Of a stretch of DNA of 64,000 nt, positions 1-11,876 are shown piece after piece. Below the pieces are notes generated by a model. That model was not told where the DNA came from. It saw nothing but the letters and a program-made list of their open reading frames with translations, and did not search any database. The position numbers and the translations under genes were made by a program. Numbering within the stretch: the stretch's first letter is position 1; each line of letters starts with the position of its first letter. Source of the stretch: Beta vulgaris subsp. vulgaris (lineage: Eukaryota; Streptophyta; Magnoliopsida; Caryophyllales; Amaranthaceae); the NCBI RefSeq assembly GCF_026745355.1, contig NC_079205.1, positions 55,634,073 through 55,698,072 on the forward strand, in the 5' to 3' direction.

Positions 1-1396
1 AAGTTCAAAATAAGCAACTTCTCTACGTTTCTCTTGAATAGGTAGGAACACTTACACAACCGTCAACATAAAGACTTTTAAGCAAGAGATCTAAAGAAGC
101 AATAGTATGAGGAGAGACAAGTATACACCTCACAAATGGTATTATCCTTGCACAAGTTGTACAAATCAGATCAATTAGTATACGTCATGTTCCAGAGTAT
201 TTGGAAATGTGCAATTTTTTGTATGAAGAAACAATGAAGTTACTAAAATCAGATGAATAAGTTAACACATATCAGTAGAAGTCATTCAGAGGTATAAAGT
301 TTCGCAAGATACGTAAAAAGTTATTGGTCTGACAAGACATCAACGATTTGTGTAGATGAGATGGTTCATACGTATTAACGAGTTCACCAAGGTAAAATAA
401 GCTCATACTCATGGCCAAAGATGAGGAAATGTAGATTGAAAGCAATGAGATAAGAGAAGATATATTGAGAAGTATGAAGGTAATCACTAATTCAGTGATG
501 AGATAAGAAAAGTTCTTTCCATCAGATCATGCAGGCCAAATATATTGTAGTATACTAGTATATACATGAAACGTTCCAGAAAAAAGCCTATCACTGATGA
601 GAAAGCCATAACAAAAGAAACAAGAAGAGTCCTAGGGTTGAGTTAGTAAAGCGTCATTACAGACCCAACATAGAATCTGATGCAGGAGAGGAGAAGGCTG
701 TTTTTTCTCAGGAAATTTGGTTCCATGAAAAGATAAGCAGCTTGCTAGACCTCGGCTTTCCAAGATTCCGAAACATTAGATCCGTCCTGGTGTAAAACAA
801 TGGTTTCGGTTAGTCAATTTGATAAAAGCTCGGAAACACTCGCAAACAAGTAAATATGTTGAACAAAACTAGGGAGGTAACAAGTTTTGTACATAATACA
901 AACTACCAGAACAAGAAAGAACCATCCAACCATATCTAAGTACCCACAACAGGGCCACAAGAAGAGACCTTAGACCTTGTGCCTAGTTTCCTCTAATTCA
1001 ACAAGTCACCAAGAAGCCAAGAAACAGGAAACTACAGAGATACCCTCTTTCCTTTGTCAATTGTCCAGCCAACAAACCACCAAAGTTAATTCTAGACCAT
1101 CTTCTAGAAGTATATACTACAAAACAATAGTCACATCGATTCACTCTTTCATCCAATCGTCATGACTCATGAGGCAAACTTGCTGTGTCGCTGCTGCAGA
1201 TGCAGCAATAATGTATCCTCCAGCTTTCACAATGTATGCCACATTAACAACCTCAAAAGGTTTTCATGACACGAAGGAAATAACATTAATACACACGCAC
1301 GCATGAAACATTACAAATTTTTTTAAAATGCTAACCCGCTAATTATAATGCTGCTATATAGAAAAGGTTCTCAGTTAAATATGCTTACCATTACTA
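1..1396. other. Non-coding left edge, no gene seen
   Basis: AT-rich sequence with only short, unconvincing open frames. The right part probably holds the 3' untranslated region of the minus-strand MUSTANG-like gene. A good donor (TGGTAAGC on the minus strand, about 1386) lies a few bases after its stop, so a 3'-UTR intron is possible. Confidence 0.4.
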
Positions 1397-3775
1397 CTAT
1401 TCCACTAAAACCTCTTTGCAGGTTGATTTATTGTGTCCCATGCCCTTGCACCTACTACACTGTAGCTGGCGTTTGACAACATCCTGTGAACCAAAACGCT
1501 TCTTGGTTGGCCGGCCTGGAGGTCGGCGCGTAGGAGGAGGGGTAACTGTTACGGCAGCCTGAGATGAATCATTCTGGAAAGGCTCATTCATGCTAGGGAC
1601 AGGATTTAGTGTCTCCGAGTATGTCAACCTGTAGCTTTCAACCGTAAAATAACGGGAACAATATTCATATGGAGTCCTTCCAATGCAGCCAATAACAGCA
1701 ATAGCATGGCAGCAGGGTAGACCAGTCAACTGCCAGCCTTTGCAAGTACAATCCAATAGATCAATGTCGACTATTTCTGTGGTGTCTCCACGTACCTCAA
1801 ATGTGCTACCAGCTGAGAGCAATACTTGAAGAGGACGAACTTTCAAGTTTTCCTTCTCCAACTTTTCTTCCATCGAAGGGGTTAGCCTTGTTAACCACTG
1901 GTCTGACTCCGATCTCCGTGCATAAATTAACTCCATTATCTTAGCTCGAATAACATCAACCATCTGTGTTATGGGTAACTCATGTGCCTCTGATGCCCAG
2001 CTATAAAAAATATCGCCAAAATTTGATGACAAATGATTATATCTTGCACCTCTAAAGAAAGCATTTGCCCAGTACTCAGGTTCACTTTGTATGACCCAGT
2101 CATAAGCTTCTGTAGAGATACTCTTAATGCTATCAACATACTTCTGAAAATCTTCAGGCTTAGAAGCATAAGCAGCAGCATAGAGATCCTCAACTAAAAG
2201 GCGCTTTACTTCATGAGAAAACTGCCCTTTCAGGTCCCTAATAAGATGCTCAGTCAAGTATCTTAAACAGTAACCATGAAAAGAATCCTCAAAAATTTCG
2301 GCAATTGACTCCTTCAAACCCTTATGTCTGTCTGCTACAAAGGTTACTGGGACAGGTGTCTGCATCGCTGACTTTAGCTGCAATAAAAACCATCGCCAGT
2401 TATCATCAGTTTCTGCATCAACCACAGCAAATGCAACCGGAAAGACACCATCATCCCCATCAGCAGCATTGGCAGCTAGAAGTGTTCCTTGGTATTTAGA
2501 CTTTAACGATACGCTATCTAGGAAAAACAGAGGTCGACATCCTTGCTGGAATCCATACAATGAGGCATGAAATGAGACAAAGAGACGATGAAAGCTAGAA
2601 TCATCTTTAGTTGTGAAAGTAGCAAAACTACCCGGATTTGACTCCATAATCTTTTCACAGAAATTTGGTAGCTGCTTATAAGCCTCTTTGTAAGAACCTT
2701 GTAGTTGCTCCTTCGCAATTTCTTTTCCACGCCAAGCCTGGAAATAATTTAATTGAATTCCATACTCCTGCTTAATGTCATTGACAATATCCTTGGGCTT
2801 GTAATTTGGGAACACTTTCAACTTCTCTTTTATTATACCCGCAACCCAGCTTCTAGTAGCTTGGTATCCTGTAGCATGAATACCTCCTTCACAAGTATGT
2901 GCAGGATTCATTTTCTTGATACAAATTAGCTGTGTGGTAGATAACCTTGATGCATGGATTCTCCAAGGACAACCTTCTGCTTTGCATTTGACAGTCACAC
3001 GATGACTATCATTCTTTTTATATCTAAATGCAAATTGATTAGCAATGGCATATTTACGTAACGCTTCACGAAAGTCTGTGACACTATTGAATCTCTGACC
3101 AACACCAGTAATATTATTTTGCCACTGATGAGAAGCTTTCATAAGTTTCTCATCACTGGAGCTAGTGAGGGGCATTACATGAGTAATTTCAGTTGGTATC
3201 TCGATGTGGGCATCAGTTTGGGCAAGATCAAGAGGAGTGATATAATTCACATCATCAGGATGATTAGTATCCTCCACCACATCAATGGGGGCATCAAGCG
3301 ACATTGCTGCCTGAGATAAAGAGGTTCTGCTTGACCTACATATAACACTCCTTAATAGATATACCAAAATACCAAAACATAATGCAACTCTAAAAAAAAT
3401 ATCAGAACTAGAACAGCAAGACAAATACCTACTGACAGGCATGTTAGAGACCTCAGGAGCAAGAATTTCTCCTATCTTAACATAAATATCAACAGTCAAG
3501 CGACAGTCATGAAACTTGATCATGCGCATCAAGTCCTTATCATTGGATATCGTAATGAGAGTCTTCCTGTTTCCAGGGAGGAAGTACTTCATAGACATTG
3601 TATCAATCCCCCAATTGAACATCTCAGCCACCTCCATCTTGAAGGTATCAAAATTCATCTCATCATCAATATCAATAGCATGAGCTTCTCCACCTTTATA
3701 AGTCATCACACCATCTTTATCGGTCTCAAACTCGCCCCCAGATTGACATATAGCAATTAAATTTTTCCCAGACAT
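1397..3775 (-). CDS. MUSTANG-type domesticated MULE transposase with PB1 domain
   Basis: Two coding exons, 3775-3429 and 3335-1397, give 761 aa. The intron (3428-3336, 93 nt, GT-AG) is stop-free and in frame, so a naive reading gives 792 aa. Domains: PB1 (about 5-100); Mutator-type DNA-binding zinc region (about 195-265, CKAEGCPWRIHA then HTC); MULE DDE core with D389 (FLDS) and D451 (FVADRHKG); SWIM zinc finger C645, C647, C657, H659; AT-hook-like PPGRPTKKR (about 720-728); C-terminal CCHC knuckle C742, C745, H750, C755. No terminal inverted repeats are seen around it, and the long intact frame argues for a host gene. MUSTANG proteins are MULE-derived host genes needed for normal growth and reproduction in Arabidopsis. 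The start is the ATG at 3775, which has a splice acceptor 4 nt upstream. Confidence 0.88.
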   Translation of the reverse strand: MSGKNLIAICQSGGEFETDKDGVMTYKGGEAHAIDIDDEMNFDTFKMEVAEMFNWGIDTMSMKYFLPGNRKTLITISNDKDLMRMIKFHDCRLTVDIYVKIGEILAPEVSNMPVSRYLSCCSSSDIFFRVALCFGILVYLLRSVICRSSRTSLSQAAMSLDAPIDVVEDTNHPDDVNYITPLDLAQTDAHIEIPTEITHVMPLTSSSDEKLMKASHQWQNNITGVGQRFNSVTDFREALRKYAIANQFAFRYKKNDSHRVTVKCKAEGCPWRIHASRLSTTQLICIKKMNPAHTCEGGIHATGYQATRSWVAGIIKEKLKVFPNYKPKDIVNDIKQEYGIQLNYFQAWRGKEIAKEQLQGSYKEAYKQLPNFCEKIMESNPGSFATFTTKDDSSFHRLFVSFHASLYGFQQGCRPLFFLDSVSLKSKYQGTLLAANAADGDDGVFPVAFAVVDAETDDNWRWFLLQLKSAMQTPVPVTFVADRHKGLKESIAEIFEDSFHGYCLRYLTEHLIRDLKGQFSHEVKRLLVEDLYAAAYASKPEDFQKYVDSIKSISTEAYDWVIQSEPEYWANAFFRGARYNHLSSNFGDIFYSWASEAHELPITQMVDVIRAKIMELIYARRSESDQWLTRLTPSMEEKLEKENLKVRPLQVLLSAGSTFEVRGDTTEIVDIDLLDCTCKGWQLTGLPCCHAIAVIGCIGRTPYEYCSRYFTVESYRLTYSETLNPVPSMNEPFQNDSSQAAVTVTPPPTRRPPGRPTKKRFGSQDVVKRQLQCSRCKGMGHNKSTCKEVLVE

Positions 3776-3778
3776 CAC

Positions 3779-4500
3779 CTACCCAAAAGACAAGGGGGGC
3801 AAAATTGCACATTGATTAGTCTTCACTTTCAGCCACCATCAACAATACATTAGACACATTACTTCTCATGTATCAGAAAATCAAACCCAGAATCCTAAAA
3901 CCCCAAATTAATCATCTTTAAGCAATAAAACCCAAAACCCAACTCCCATAATTTTCATATAATCAACAATTGAACAGATAGAGCAAGTGGGTAGTTCATA
4001 ATCAATTAATCACATAATATATGGTCAAATAAACATAATTATACACCAAAATCATTAACATTTCCAAAAGAAGAGAAATACCCTCATAATTGTTCCTGAT
4101 TATACACCAAATTCAGTGAGCATCAACAAGATATAATAGCATATTATGAAAGGGGTGAAATTAGAAGCAAAGAAACAAAATTTAAAAGCAGAGAATTATT
4201 GTACCTTGTTAATATCAGAAGTGGGTGAAGATGGAATCATAGAAGTAAATTTCGGCCAAGATTTTGGTGAAGAGTGAAAAGAAGAGAAGTCTGAATTTTG
4301 TGCATATGTTTAAGAGCAGATCGTAGAGAGAGAGAAGGAAGTCACGCGAGATAAACGTGAGGAGAGGAAAAGATTGTTTTTTTGGGGGAAATGAATTAGA
4401 GGATGATGAGTTTATGAGTTGATGTGGGCTGAAGCCAATGAGGTTGACACATGAGGGTTTTGAAGTGAAGTTGATCATTTTCTCTCAACCTCCCAATTTT
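3779..4500 (-). promoter_or_regulatory. Leader exon and 5'-UTR intron of the MUSTANG-type gene
   Basis: A donor AACAAG/GTAC at about 4204 and an acceptor GGGTAG/GTG ending at 3779 fit a 426-nt leader intron directly before the start codon. The inferred leader exon (4205 to about 4480) is rich in CT runs (TCTCTCTCTCTC), as is common in plant leaders. An 87-codon open frame in it (4478-4215) resembles no protein and would be an upstream frame if the transcript starts that far out. Confidence 0.45.
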
Positions 4501-6896
4501 AAGATAGGCTTCTTTTGCCACTTTTGTTCTTGGTGATCATTGAGATTTTGGACTCTTTTGCTTTCCTAAATAAGGGAAAGAAGAGGAGCTGGATTGGTTT
4601 TGGGTTATTGTGGTAACTGTAGGCGGTTGGAGTAGCGGGAAATATGTATTGTCGGTTGGTTGTTAAAACAATTATTAATTTGTTGGATTATGATGAAATG
4701 AGATGTCGAATTAATAAGAGAACAAAAAGAACATTAACTAATATTTTAATTTTAAAAGCTACTCAGGAAGCTAGTTGTATGTTGTTTAAACATACATCAA
4801 ATACTATAAGTTACCATAATTCATTACATCACAAACACCGTCTTTTACCTTTTAGTAGAGATTTGCATTGACTAATAAACCTCTAAAAACTACTTACAAA
4901 GTTATTGTAGAATAAATCTTAAGTAATGGAACCCGTGCCTTTGGCCCCCCGGATTTTAATTTGTAAAATCTACTCTTAAAATAGGATCTCGACAAAGGCC
5001 CATTGTTTGTCATTAAAGAAAGTCATGAATAACAAAAGGGATATTTACTTAATTTCACCCTACCTCCACCCCTTTTCTACTACACCTTAACCTCCTTATT
5101 AAGTCATCACAACATCATTATTGTGTACTGAGCTCACATATATACTCACTAGCCTTATGCGATACCGCTGCATACAATGCGTGAAAAAACTATAAAGTTA
5201 TACATTAAGATACAATAAGTAAAAATTATTAAAAGGAAGAAGATTCTGGAGGGATCGGGAAGAGAAGAAACGATAATTTAAAGGGTGGCGTTGTATTTTT
5301 TTATTAAAAAAATAAAAAAGGAAAAATGTGTGTTTTTAATCATGATAGTTGTGCCACTAAATTAAAGTTTCTTGAAAAAAAAAAATTATAGTTAATAATG
5401 TTAATGTTAGAAGTTATCAACTTTTTTTGTTCCCCTCCTTTTCCATTATAGAATAGAGACAATACGATCATCGAAAACACATATACATGCACCATTATGT
5501 TCTTTCAAAATTCAAATGAGAAAGTTTATCAATCAACACAATAACTCATCCCCTTGGCGATTTTGTCCGCGCACATATTTCCATTTCATAAATCCGATCA
5601 ATGGTACTTTTCTCATCATCCATCTTCGTACAATAGTTTGGTAATACAATAATATTTCCTCTCGAAAGCATCCCAAATATGCTTAGAATTGTTAAATTTC
5701 ATATAGATTTCAAGCAACACACTGGAACAGTAATGAAGCAGCATGCTTTGACAAGTTTTATCATCTTTATTAATCATGCACCACCGATATGCCTGGATGA
5801 AATCTGATCCTAGATGCACAAAGTTTACAACTTTTACCATTTATAAACTCAATTTTGGACATAAAGTTCTTTTTCACATTTAGAAACTTTATAGTCATCT
5901 ACTTCTTCAGTTACATAATACTTGAAATCAAATTATTTGACACGTATGTTTAGGAGCATGAAAGAAAAGGCAATGGGACAAATTAATTCATAATATTTAA
6001 CAATCTGGTAACTCAATCACTCTTCTTAATGGTGTTAAGATTATTTTTGGTTTATTGCTTGTTTACCTAATCTATCGTCCTTCTAAAATTGCGTGTCAAA
6101 CAATTTAGTTGCAAATATTATTAAACGATAGATTGTTTGACAAAGTTAGAACCAAAGAGGTTGTTTGGTTGACATGAGCATAAGAAATTCTACTTCCCAC
6201 AAAATGGGGAAAGTTTTAACTTCCTATATATGTTCAACCAAATAATATTTCTTAATCCCTAGGAAGTGAGAGTGGATAGGAATTGCAAAAACAAAGGAAA
6301 TATAACTTTTCAAATACAACTAAACAAAATCCGAGTATATGAAATCTAATCCTAACTACCTAATGTATAATCAATCCTTCTAAAAGTACGTGTCAAACAA
6401 CTTGATTGCGAGTATTACAAAACAAATAAATATGAAATAAGTAAAATCAATGTAATATTATGAAATCTAATCCTAATGGCCCCAACGTATATATTTTTAG
6501 CTACCTATATACGCAATTTTGAACATTATCAATCAAGGTCGATTGAATGCGATGAACACTCTTTGTCATGCGCATGTCGAGCAAAATGTGAAAGGGAGAA
6601 TAACTATATAGAAGAGTTAAACTCCCTTAAAATCTGTCCATATGGAACAAAGACACTTTCAAAAAAAAACTTCTCTCATAACATCTAAACTTCAAAACTT
6701 GTTTCCAGCAGCCCATACATTAGTCACACATTAGTAATTTAGTACAACACAATATGATTGCAAATTCGTAATCTGCAAAATTAACTATATCATATTACTA
6801 TATCAGCACTTAGATTACAGTTCTGCAGATATCACATACATTACATAGTACATCATCAGAGTTCAGAAATGGTAATATCATACAGCATAATAATTT
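4501..6896. other. Intergenic, AT-rich; a possible copia gag relic
   Basis: No intact gene. At 5840-5616 on the minus strand a 74-codon frame contains a stretch ending SKHIWDAFERKYY, which resembles the UBN2/gag region of copia retrotransposons (a Trp-Asp followed by a Lys-Tyr pair), but nothing else of such an element is readable. Around 6066-6125 and 6364-6425 there are two diverged copies of a 60-bp segment containing CGTGTCAAACAA. Confidence 0.35.
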
Positions 6897-9717
6897 TCAT
6901 ATTCGATGAACCCATCTCTCAAGTCGAAGCTGCTTCATAGGAGGTCCAGTGTCTGGTTTATCTTTCTGTGGGCACCTCCATTTCCCAGCAACCTCTGGCA
7001 CACGAGAAACATCGAAGTTGGTTGTTTCTTTCAGAATATCTTTCCTCAACATTCCATCCTTTCGTCCATCAGAAGAACAAACTGATTTCACAGGACAATT
7101 TTCCTTGTTTCTCCCTGAGCTTGCTTTGTTGTTCACTAGATTCAACCGACTTCTGCAATGTTGATCTCCTCTTGGTTTGTGATTAAGAGAAATCCAGCTA
7201 GAATCATTTCCAGCAGCCGTAGATTTCTGTTTCCTCAGGTCTTCATTAGTTTCAGTGTATCCTAAATTGTATACACAGCCCTTTTGCTGCTCCTCTTTCA
7301 CTATTGGCATAAGATCTTCGGCTTTAATGGTTGGACATACAGCAGACTTATCTAGGATGGTACTGGAGATATTCGGTTCTGCTCTGACAGTTCTCTGATA
7401 TGAAATTCTTTCAGGACACAAACTGTTCTTAGAAGATAATAAGTTGCTTCTTTCTGTACCATCTTCCTGCACATTTTAAATCAGAAAGAGTGGGATTGGC
7501 TGAAATGTTTAATAGAGATATATTAGCAATTATTGTAAGTTTCAATCCAAGGAAGGATCAGCTCTCCAATATAAATTGCTATTTGGTGAAATTTTAGTCA
7601 GCTAATTTTTGTCCCATGACTCCATGAGTCTAGAGGGGGTAATTCTTCTACGTAGGACCAACATCCTTCTATCTCTTGTTTAGCTATGTACTCTAGTTAA
7701 TCAGAGTTTTTCAGAAGATAAAGGAAGGTCAAAAGTGCATACCTGGGAAGTAGGAGGGTTTTTGTTGTTCTCAATGCCACAAGCCCTTGAGATTGTCCCT
7801 GTGCAGCGGAGTACTTCATCTTTGACTTTCTTCACAGGCAACTCTTTCAAATGATCTTCTCTTCCTTTGTCAACCTCTTCCTTATTACCAAAATTATAGC
7901 CACTTGAAAGTGAAATATCAAAATCAGCACTATCTATATCTGGAGAATTGTATACATAACTCGAGAACCATTTCGTGATGTCAGGAGGCTCTGATGCACA
8001 TATGCAGGCGGAAAAATTGTTGTTATTACATCACTTATATGAGAAGTTTACATGACAAACAAAGAAAGAGACTTGCACAAACCAGATGGAAGTGAGAGTG
8101 AGTCTGGATTGGCTGGAACCTATAACAAAAGCAAGAGAACATTGCCTTAGCTGGTACACTCTGGTATTAAGCCTCTTAAGGTTTTCAGAAGTCTTTGAAA
8201 CTCATGCAATACATTTAGTGATCCAACTACCTTCTATGATTCCAAGGATTCAACAAATGGTAAAACTATACTTGATTCAAACAAGTAAATCACTAAACTT
8301 TAGGTATGCAAAGCTATCACTAAAGACCACCAACAAATGACATCCTCAAACTGAAATCTCAATTTCACTTCACTGTATGATCTCAGCTCATTCTGACTTT
8401 CAAGTAAGCAAACTATTGCTGAAAAACTGTAGCTAGATTTCGAGATGTGCTTCATCATGATAATAACCATACGACAGCCACTGAGGACAAAAGCCAATCT
8501 CATGATAAGAGACGACAATATGATCCTTGGGTGGAGTTGAGCACCTTTTTTTCCAGGTATACTTTGAGCTGGGCTGTGCTTCCCTATCTCAGGGTCATCA
8601 ACCCGGCACATCAACAGTCCATATAAGCCAATATAGCTAGTAAGTCTCAAAAACTAGTCTGGAATAGGGTTTAAGGATCTATTCTTCCCACCTCAACAAA
8701 CTTATTTTAGGAAAAATAAGTTAAGAGTCACAAAGGTTTACTCAAGTTCAATTCACTACTACTCCACAATAGTTCTAACAAGTTCAGATAAGTTAAGTTT
8801 AGGGCTAATGAGTTCAGATAAGTCAATGTTAAGAAAACTGCAAACTAAATCTTCAAATTGTATTTTTTTTCAGCTGTGTAGTGGCTAAATAGCAAAAACT
8901 AAGTTTATTATAGCAGTCAATTACAGACAGTTAAAAGGAACCTAGTAAAACTGAATACCTCAACAGCTGCAAGAATAGATGAAAAATCATCCTTCCTAGC
9001 TTTCTCAATGGATTTTCGAATGACGAATCGATTAATCTTTGTTAAATCTTCACACTTTCCCTCTTTCTCAATCTCAGTGTCTTCAACATACAATCTCCTC
9101 TCTTCATCATCAACCCCAAGAGTAAAACAGAAATCTTCATTTGTGTCTAATACAGGAGAATTATAAGTGTAGCTTGAAAACCATTTCTTGATGTCAGGAA
9201 GCTCTGATATCAACCAATTTTAGGCAAATCAAAGAAAAAAGTCAGCATTTTTTAGTTGATTACTACTCTCACAACAAGAAAAAAAAAGCCCAGAAATTAT
9301 AACACCCAGATTTTTTCTTCATTTTCTGATAAAAGAATCAAACCCAGAAACTGATTTTTTGCTGAAAACTAATTCAGATAGTTGAGGTCGATTATACCCA
9401 AATGATATTTATGCTAGATGAACAATATTTGGGAGAAATATTTTTTAACTAACCAGAAAGTTGTGAGCTTGAGGAGTATGGATAGCCTGAGACCTGGAAT
9501 AAAGATGCAAGCTTTCATATTTGTATGAAGAATTAAAGCAGAATATTTCGAGGAATTACTTATAAAAGCACAATAAAATGAAGATTTGATAAAGGTTTTG
9601 CATAGTACCTGAGATTTGGGATTGTTCATAACATATGAAATTTGCAATTACAATTTTTCTGCGGGATATTCTCTCTCTACAATTTCGATTTTCCAAGTTG
9701 TTTTCGTGTTCTGCCAT
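6897..9717 (-). CDS. Unknown plant protein with duplicated exon pair, D-box and KEN box
   Basis: I do not recognise this gene. Six exons join in frame: 9717-9609, 9486-9454, 9203-8959, 8119-8083, 7990-7743, 7466-6897, giving 413 aa. Exon pair 2+3 and exon pair 4+5 are diverged copies: both have a short Ser/Pro-rich exon, then a long exon beginning (E)LPDIKKWFSSYTYNSP or (E)PPDITKWFSSYVYNSP, with identical phases (1-1-0 and 0-1-0 boundaries). The last exon (225-413) is basic and looks disordered. It holds a full destruction box RSRLNLVNN (329-337) and a KEN box (345-347), ending in LRLERWVHRI. Such degrons are read by the APC/C in cell-cycle proteins, so a mitotic or meiotic role is possible but unproven. 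No membrane segment or enzyme motif is seen. The ATG at 9717 is the only start that opens the first exon. Confidence 0.75.
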
Positions 9718-10204
9718 TTCTTTTGTTTCTAACACTGCTTTCTATTCAAGAAGAGGAAATATGAAATTTTCGAATAAGCCCGGTATGATGAGCTAATTGG
9801 CGCCATTTCTCGAGTTTTGACCACTCCAAAACACTTTTTTTTTTTTTTAAAAAAAAAAAAACTAGTTTTTTCTAGTTTCATTAATTTTCGAGTTTCTCGG
9901 ATTAGTTATAATAAACAAATATGTTATTATTTTTATTTTATAATTTATTTTGCTACTTTTTGTATTTTTGACCATTAAGAAATTGAAAAATTCACGTGAC
10001 GATGGGATAAGTAAAATTTTTTGAAAGCTTTGAGTTTGAAAACAATACCTTAAAAGAGTTGTGGTAAGAGAATATGACATCCATATTCTCTTGTAAGTTA
10101 TGTAATAAGGTCCGGTTTTCTTCGGCGCGTGCGTACACACAACTTAGCTCATATACTTTTATTTTTGAAGAATACCCAGCTTATGTTCTTAACTATAAAA
10201 TTTA
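9718..10204. other. Upstream region of the degron-bearing gene
   Basis: AT-rich, with A and T runs near 9838-9860. No gene is supported. The segment next to 9720-9800 is the likely promoter and leader of the minus-strand gene below it. Confidence 0.35.
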
Positions 10205-11023
10205 GGATAATGTTATTAAATACATGTCTTAAAATGGAAATAGTTTATGAATTTATGACAAAATTTCATATCATTTGAATTAATAAATGCTTGATTCAAA
10301 TTTTTATTTCTATTTTAAGCTTCTTATACATAACCCTAAGAGCTATGTATATCATTTTTAAACGCCTTTATTCTCTCTATATTTGCTAATGCTTAACATT
10401 TAATTATTTGCAATTATTCTTGATTGCTCGCGGTCCATCAACTAGTGGTAACAAATGATACTTCTATTGTATTTCTATTGTTTTTGGAGAGTGATTTCCT
10501 AGGAGATCATATACTAAGGCTATGTTCAGTTCACCTTATTTTTGCTTATTTCAGATCTAATCAGTTCAGATCAGATCAGATCAGAAAAAATAAGTTCAGA
10601 TCAGATCAGTTCAGATCATGCTTATATTTAAAAATCATTATATCTTTCATTACATATTAGTAAAAATTATAATAATTGAATATTAATAAAGTACTCATTG
10701 AGACGAATCAAACAAGACCCCACATGACTATATTTTTTCTTATATATTGAGAAAAATCTAAAAGATAAGATCTTGTAATCAGAAAAAATAAGTTCAGATC
10801 AGATCAGATCAGAAAAAATAAGTTCAGATCAGATCAGATAAGTTCAGATCAGAAAATTTCAGGTGAACTAAACATAGCCTAACTAATAGTAGTACTATAG
10901 TCAAGGCCTTGGAACTTTATTTTCTTGTAAACAATTATGATTAATTGGTTCTAGGAAATTAACATTTTAAGACATGTATTTAATGCTTATATGTAGCCCT
11001 TAGGGCTACATATAACATTACCC
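10205..11023. mobile_element. TIR element with a Harbinger-type MITE nested inside
   Basis: The left end begins GGATAATGTTATTAAATAC. The right end, read on the minus strand from 11023, begins GGGTAATGTTATATGTAG and continues to ATTAAATACATGTCTTAAA, which is also present at the left end. The ends are therefore inverted copies, the left one lacking about 24 bp with the CCCTAAGGGC palindrome. A relative of this end sequence is at 18982-19145. No coding sequence. Confidence 0.55.
10518..10879. mobile_element. Tourist/PIF-Harbinger-type MITE, 362 bp
   Basis: Terminal inverted repeats GGCTATGTTCAGTTCACC and GGTGAACTAAACATAGCC (one mismatch), flanked by a perfect TAA target duplication (10515-10517 and 10880-10882). 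A GG start with a TAA duplication is the pattern of PIF/Harbinger MITEs. Inside, near both ends, are runs of GTTCAGATCAGATCAGATC. It has no coding capacity. Confidence 0.85.
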
Positions 11024-11410
11024 TAAAAATAATGCTTTAATATATTCCTAATCAATGAAAAATCAATAATAAGAGGGTTGTCAACCCTTAGGGTCACTCA
11101 ATCAATGTCCTGCCCAATAACTCTTCAAATAATCATATTTGTCCTCTATTTCGAATTTTTGCATTTTTCGATTATTATCTAATTTTATACTTTTTTTCCG
11201 TCCCAAAAAGTACTCATATTTCCATTGATCATCACGAAAATACAAAAAGGAACATTTAGTAATGATGTCTCGATTGTTGCGATGAGTAAATGAAAATTTA
11301 TTTGAAATTGTTGAATCATTCAACATTTCAACCGGTTTATTGATACTTGAAATAAAGAAAATCGAATTTTAAATTAACTATGGGTATAAATGTCACTTTA
11401 TGGTTAAGGT

Positions 11411-11511
11411 AATTAAAGAGTAATTTGTATTGGTATGTATAAACTGAAAACGCTGGGAATTAAAGAGTAATTTGCATTGGTATGTATTATGTATAAACTG
11501 AAAACGCTGGG
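11411..11511 (+). repeat. Tandem duplication, units of 47 and 54 bp
   Basis: Unit 1 (11411-11457) and unit 2 (11458-11511) both run from AATTAAAGAGTAATTTG to AACTGAAAACGCTGGG. Unit 2 has a small internal GTATTAT duplication. A third partial copy (AATTAAAGA) follows. Confidence 0.85.
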
Positions 11512-11876
11512 AATTAAAGATCAAATAAGGGAATGGAATGGAGGCGTGATCTTCTTACATTTAAAAACAAAATAAGTGATAATATCCTCTCAATGCAACT
11601 TTTAATGTCATTACTTATTACTCAAGTAAATTTTAATTTCCTTCAAAAAAAAAAAAGTAAATTTTAATTAAAATCCAAATCCACTAAAATTAACCTAAGT
11701 GATTAAGATGCCTTTCATAAATGACGAGAATTAACATAGCCTTTTCATCGATGGCACAATCGTCTAAAAACATCCGAAAGTAGGCAAAATCAGCTGCTTA
11801 TAGCTTTCCACAAAAAAGAGTAGTAAACTAGAAATAGTAATACCCATAAATAAATCCTAGAGAATAACATTATTAA

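Noticed and set aside
4215..4478. 87-codon minus frame before the MUSTANG gene
   Set aside because: It lies in the likely leader exon, is Ser/Phe/Leu-rich from CT runs, and has no recognisable domain.
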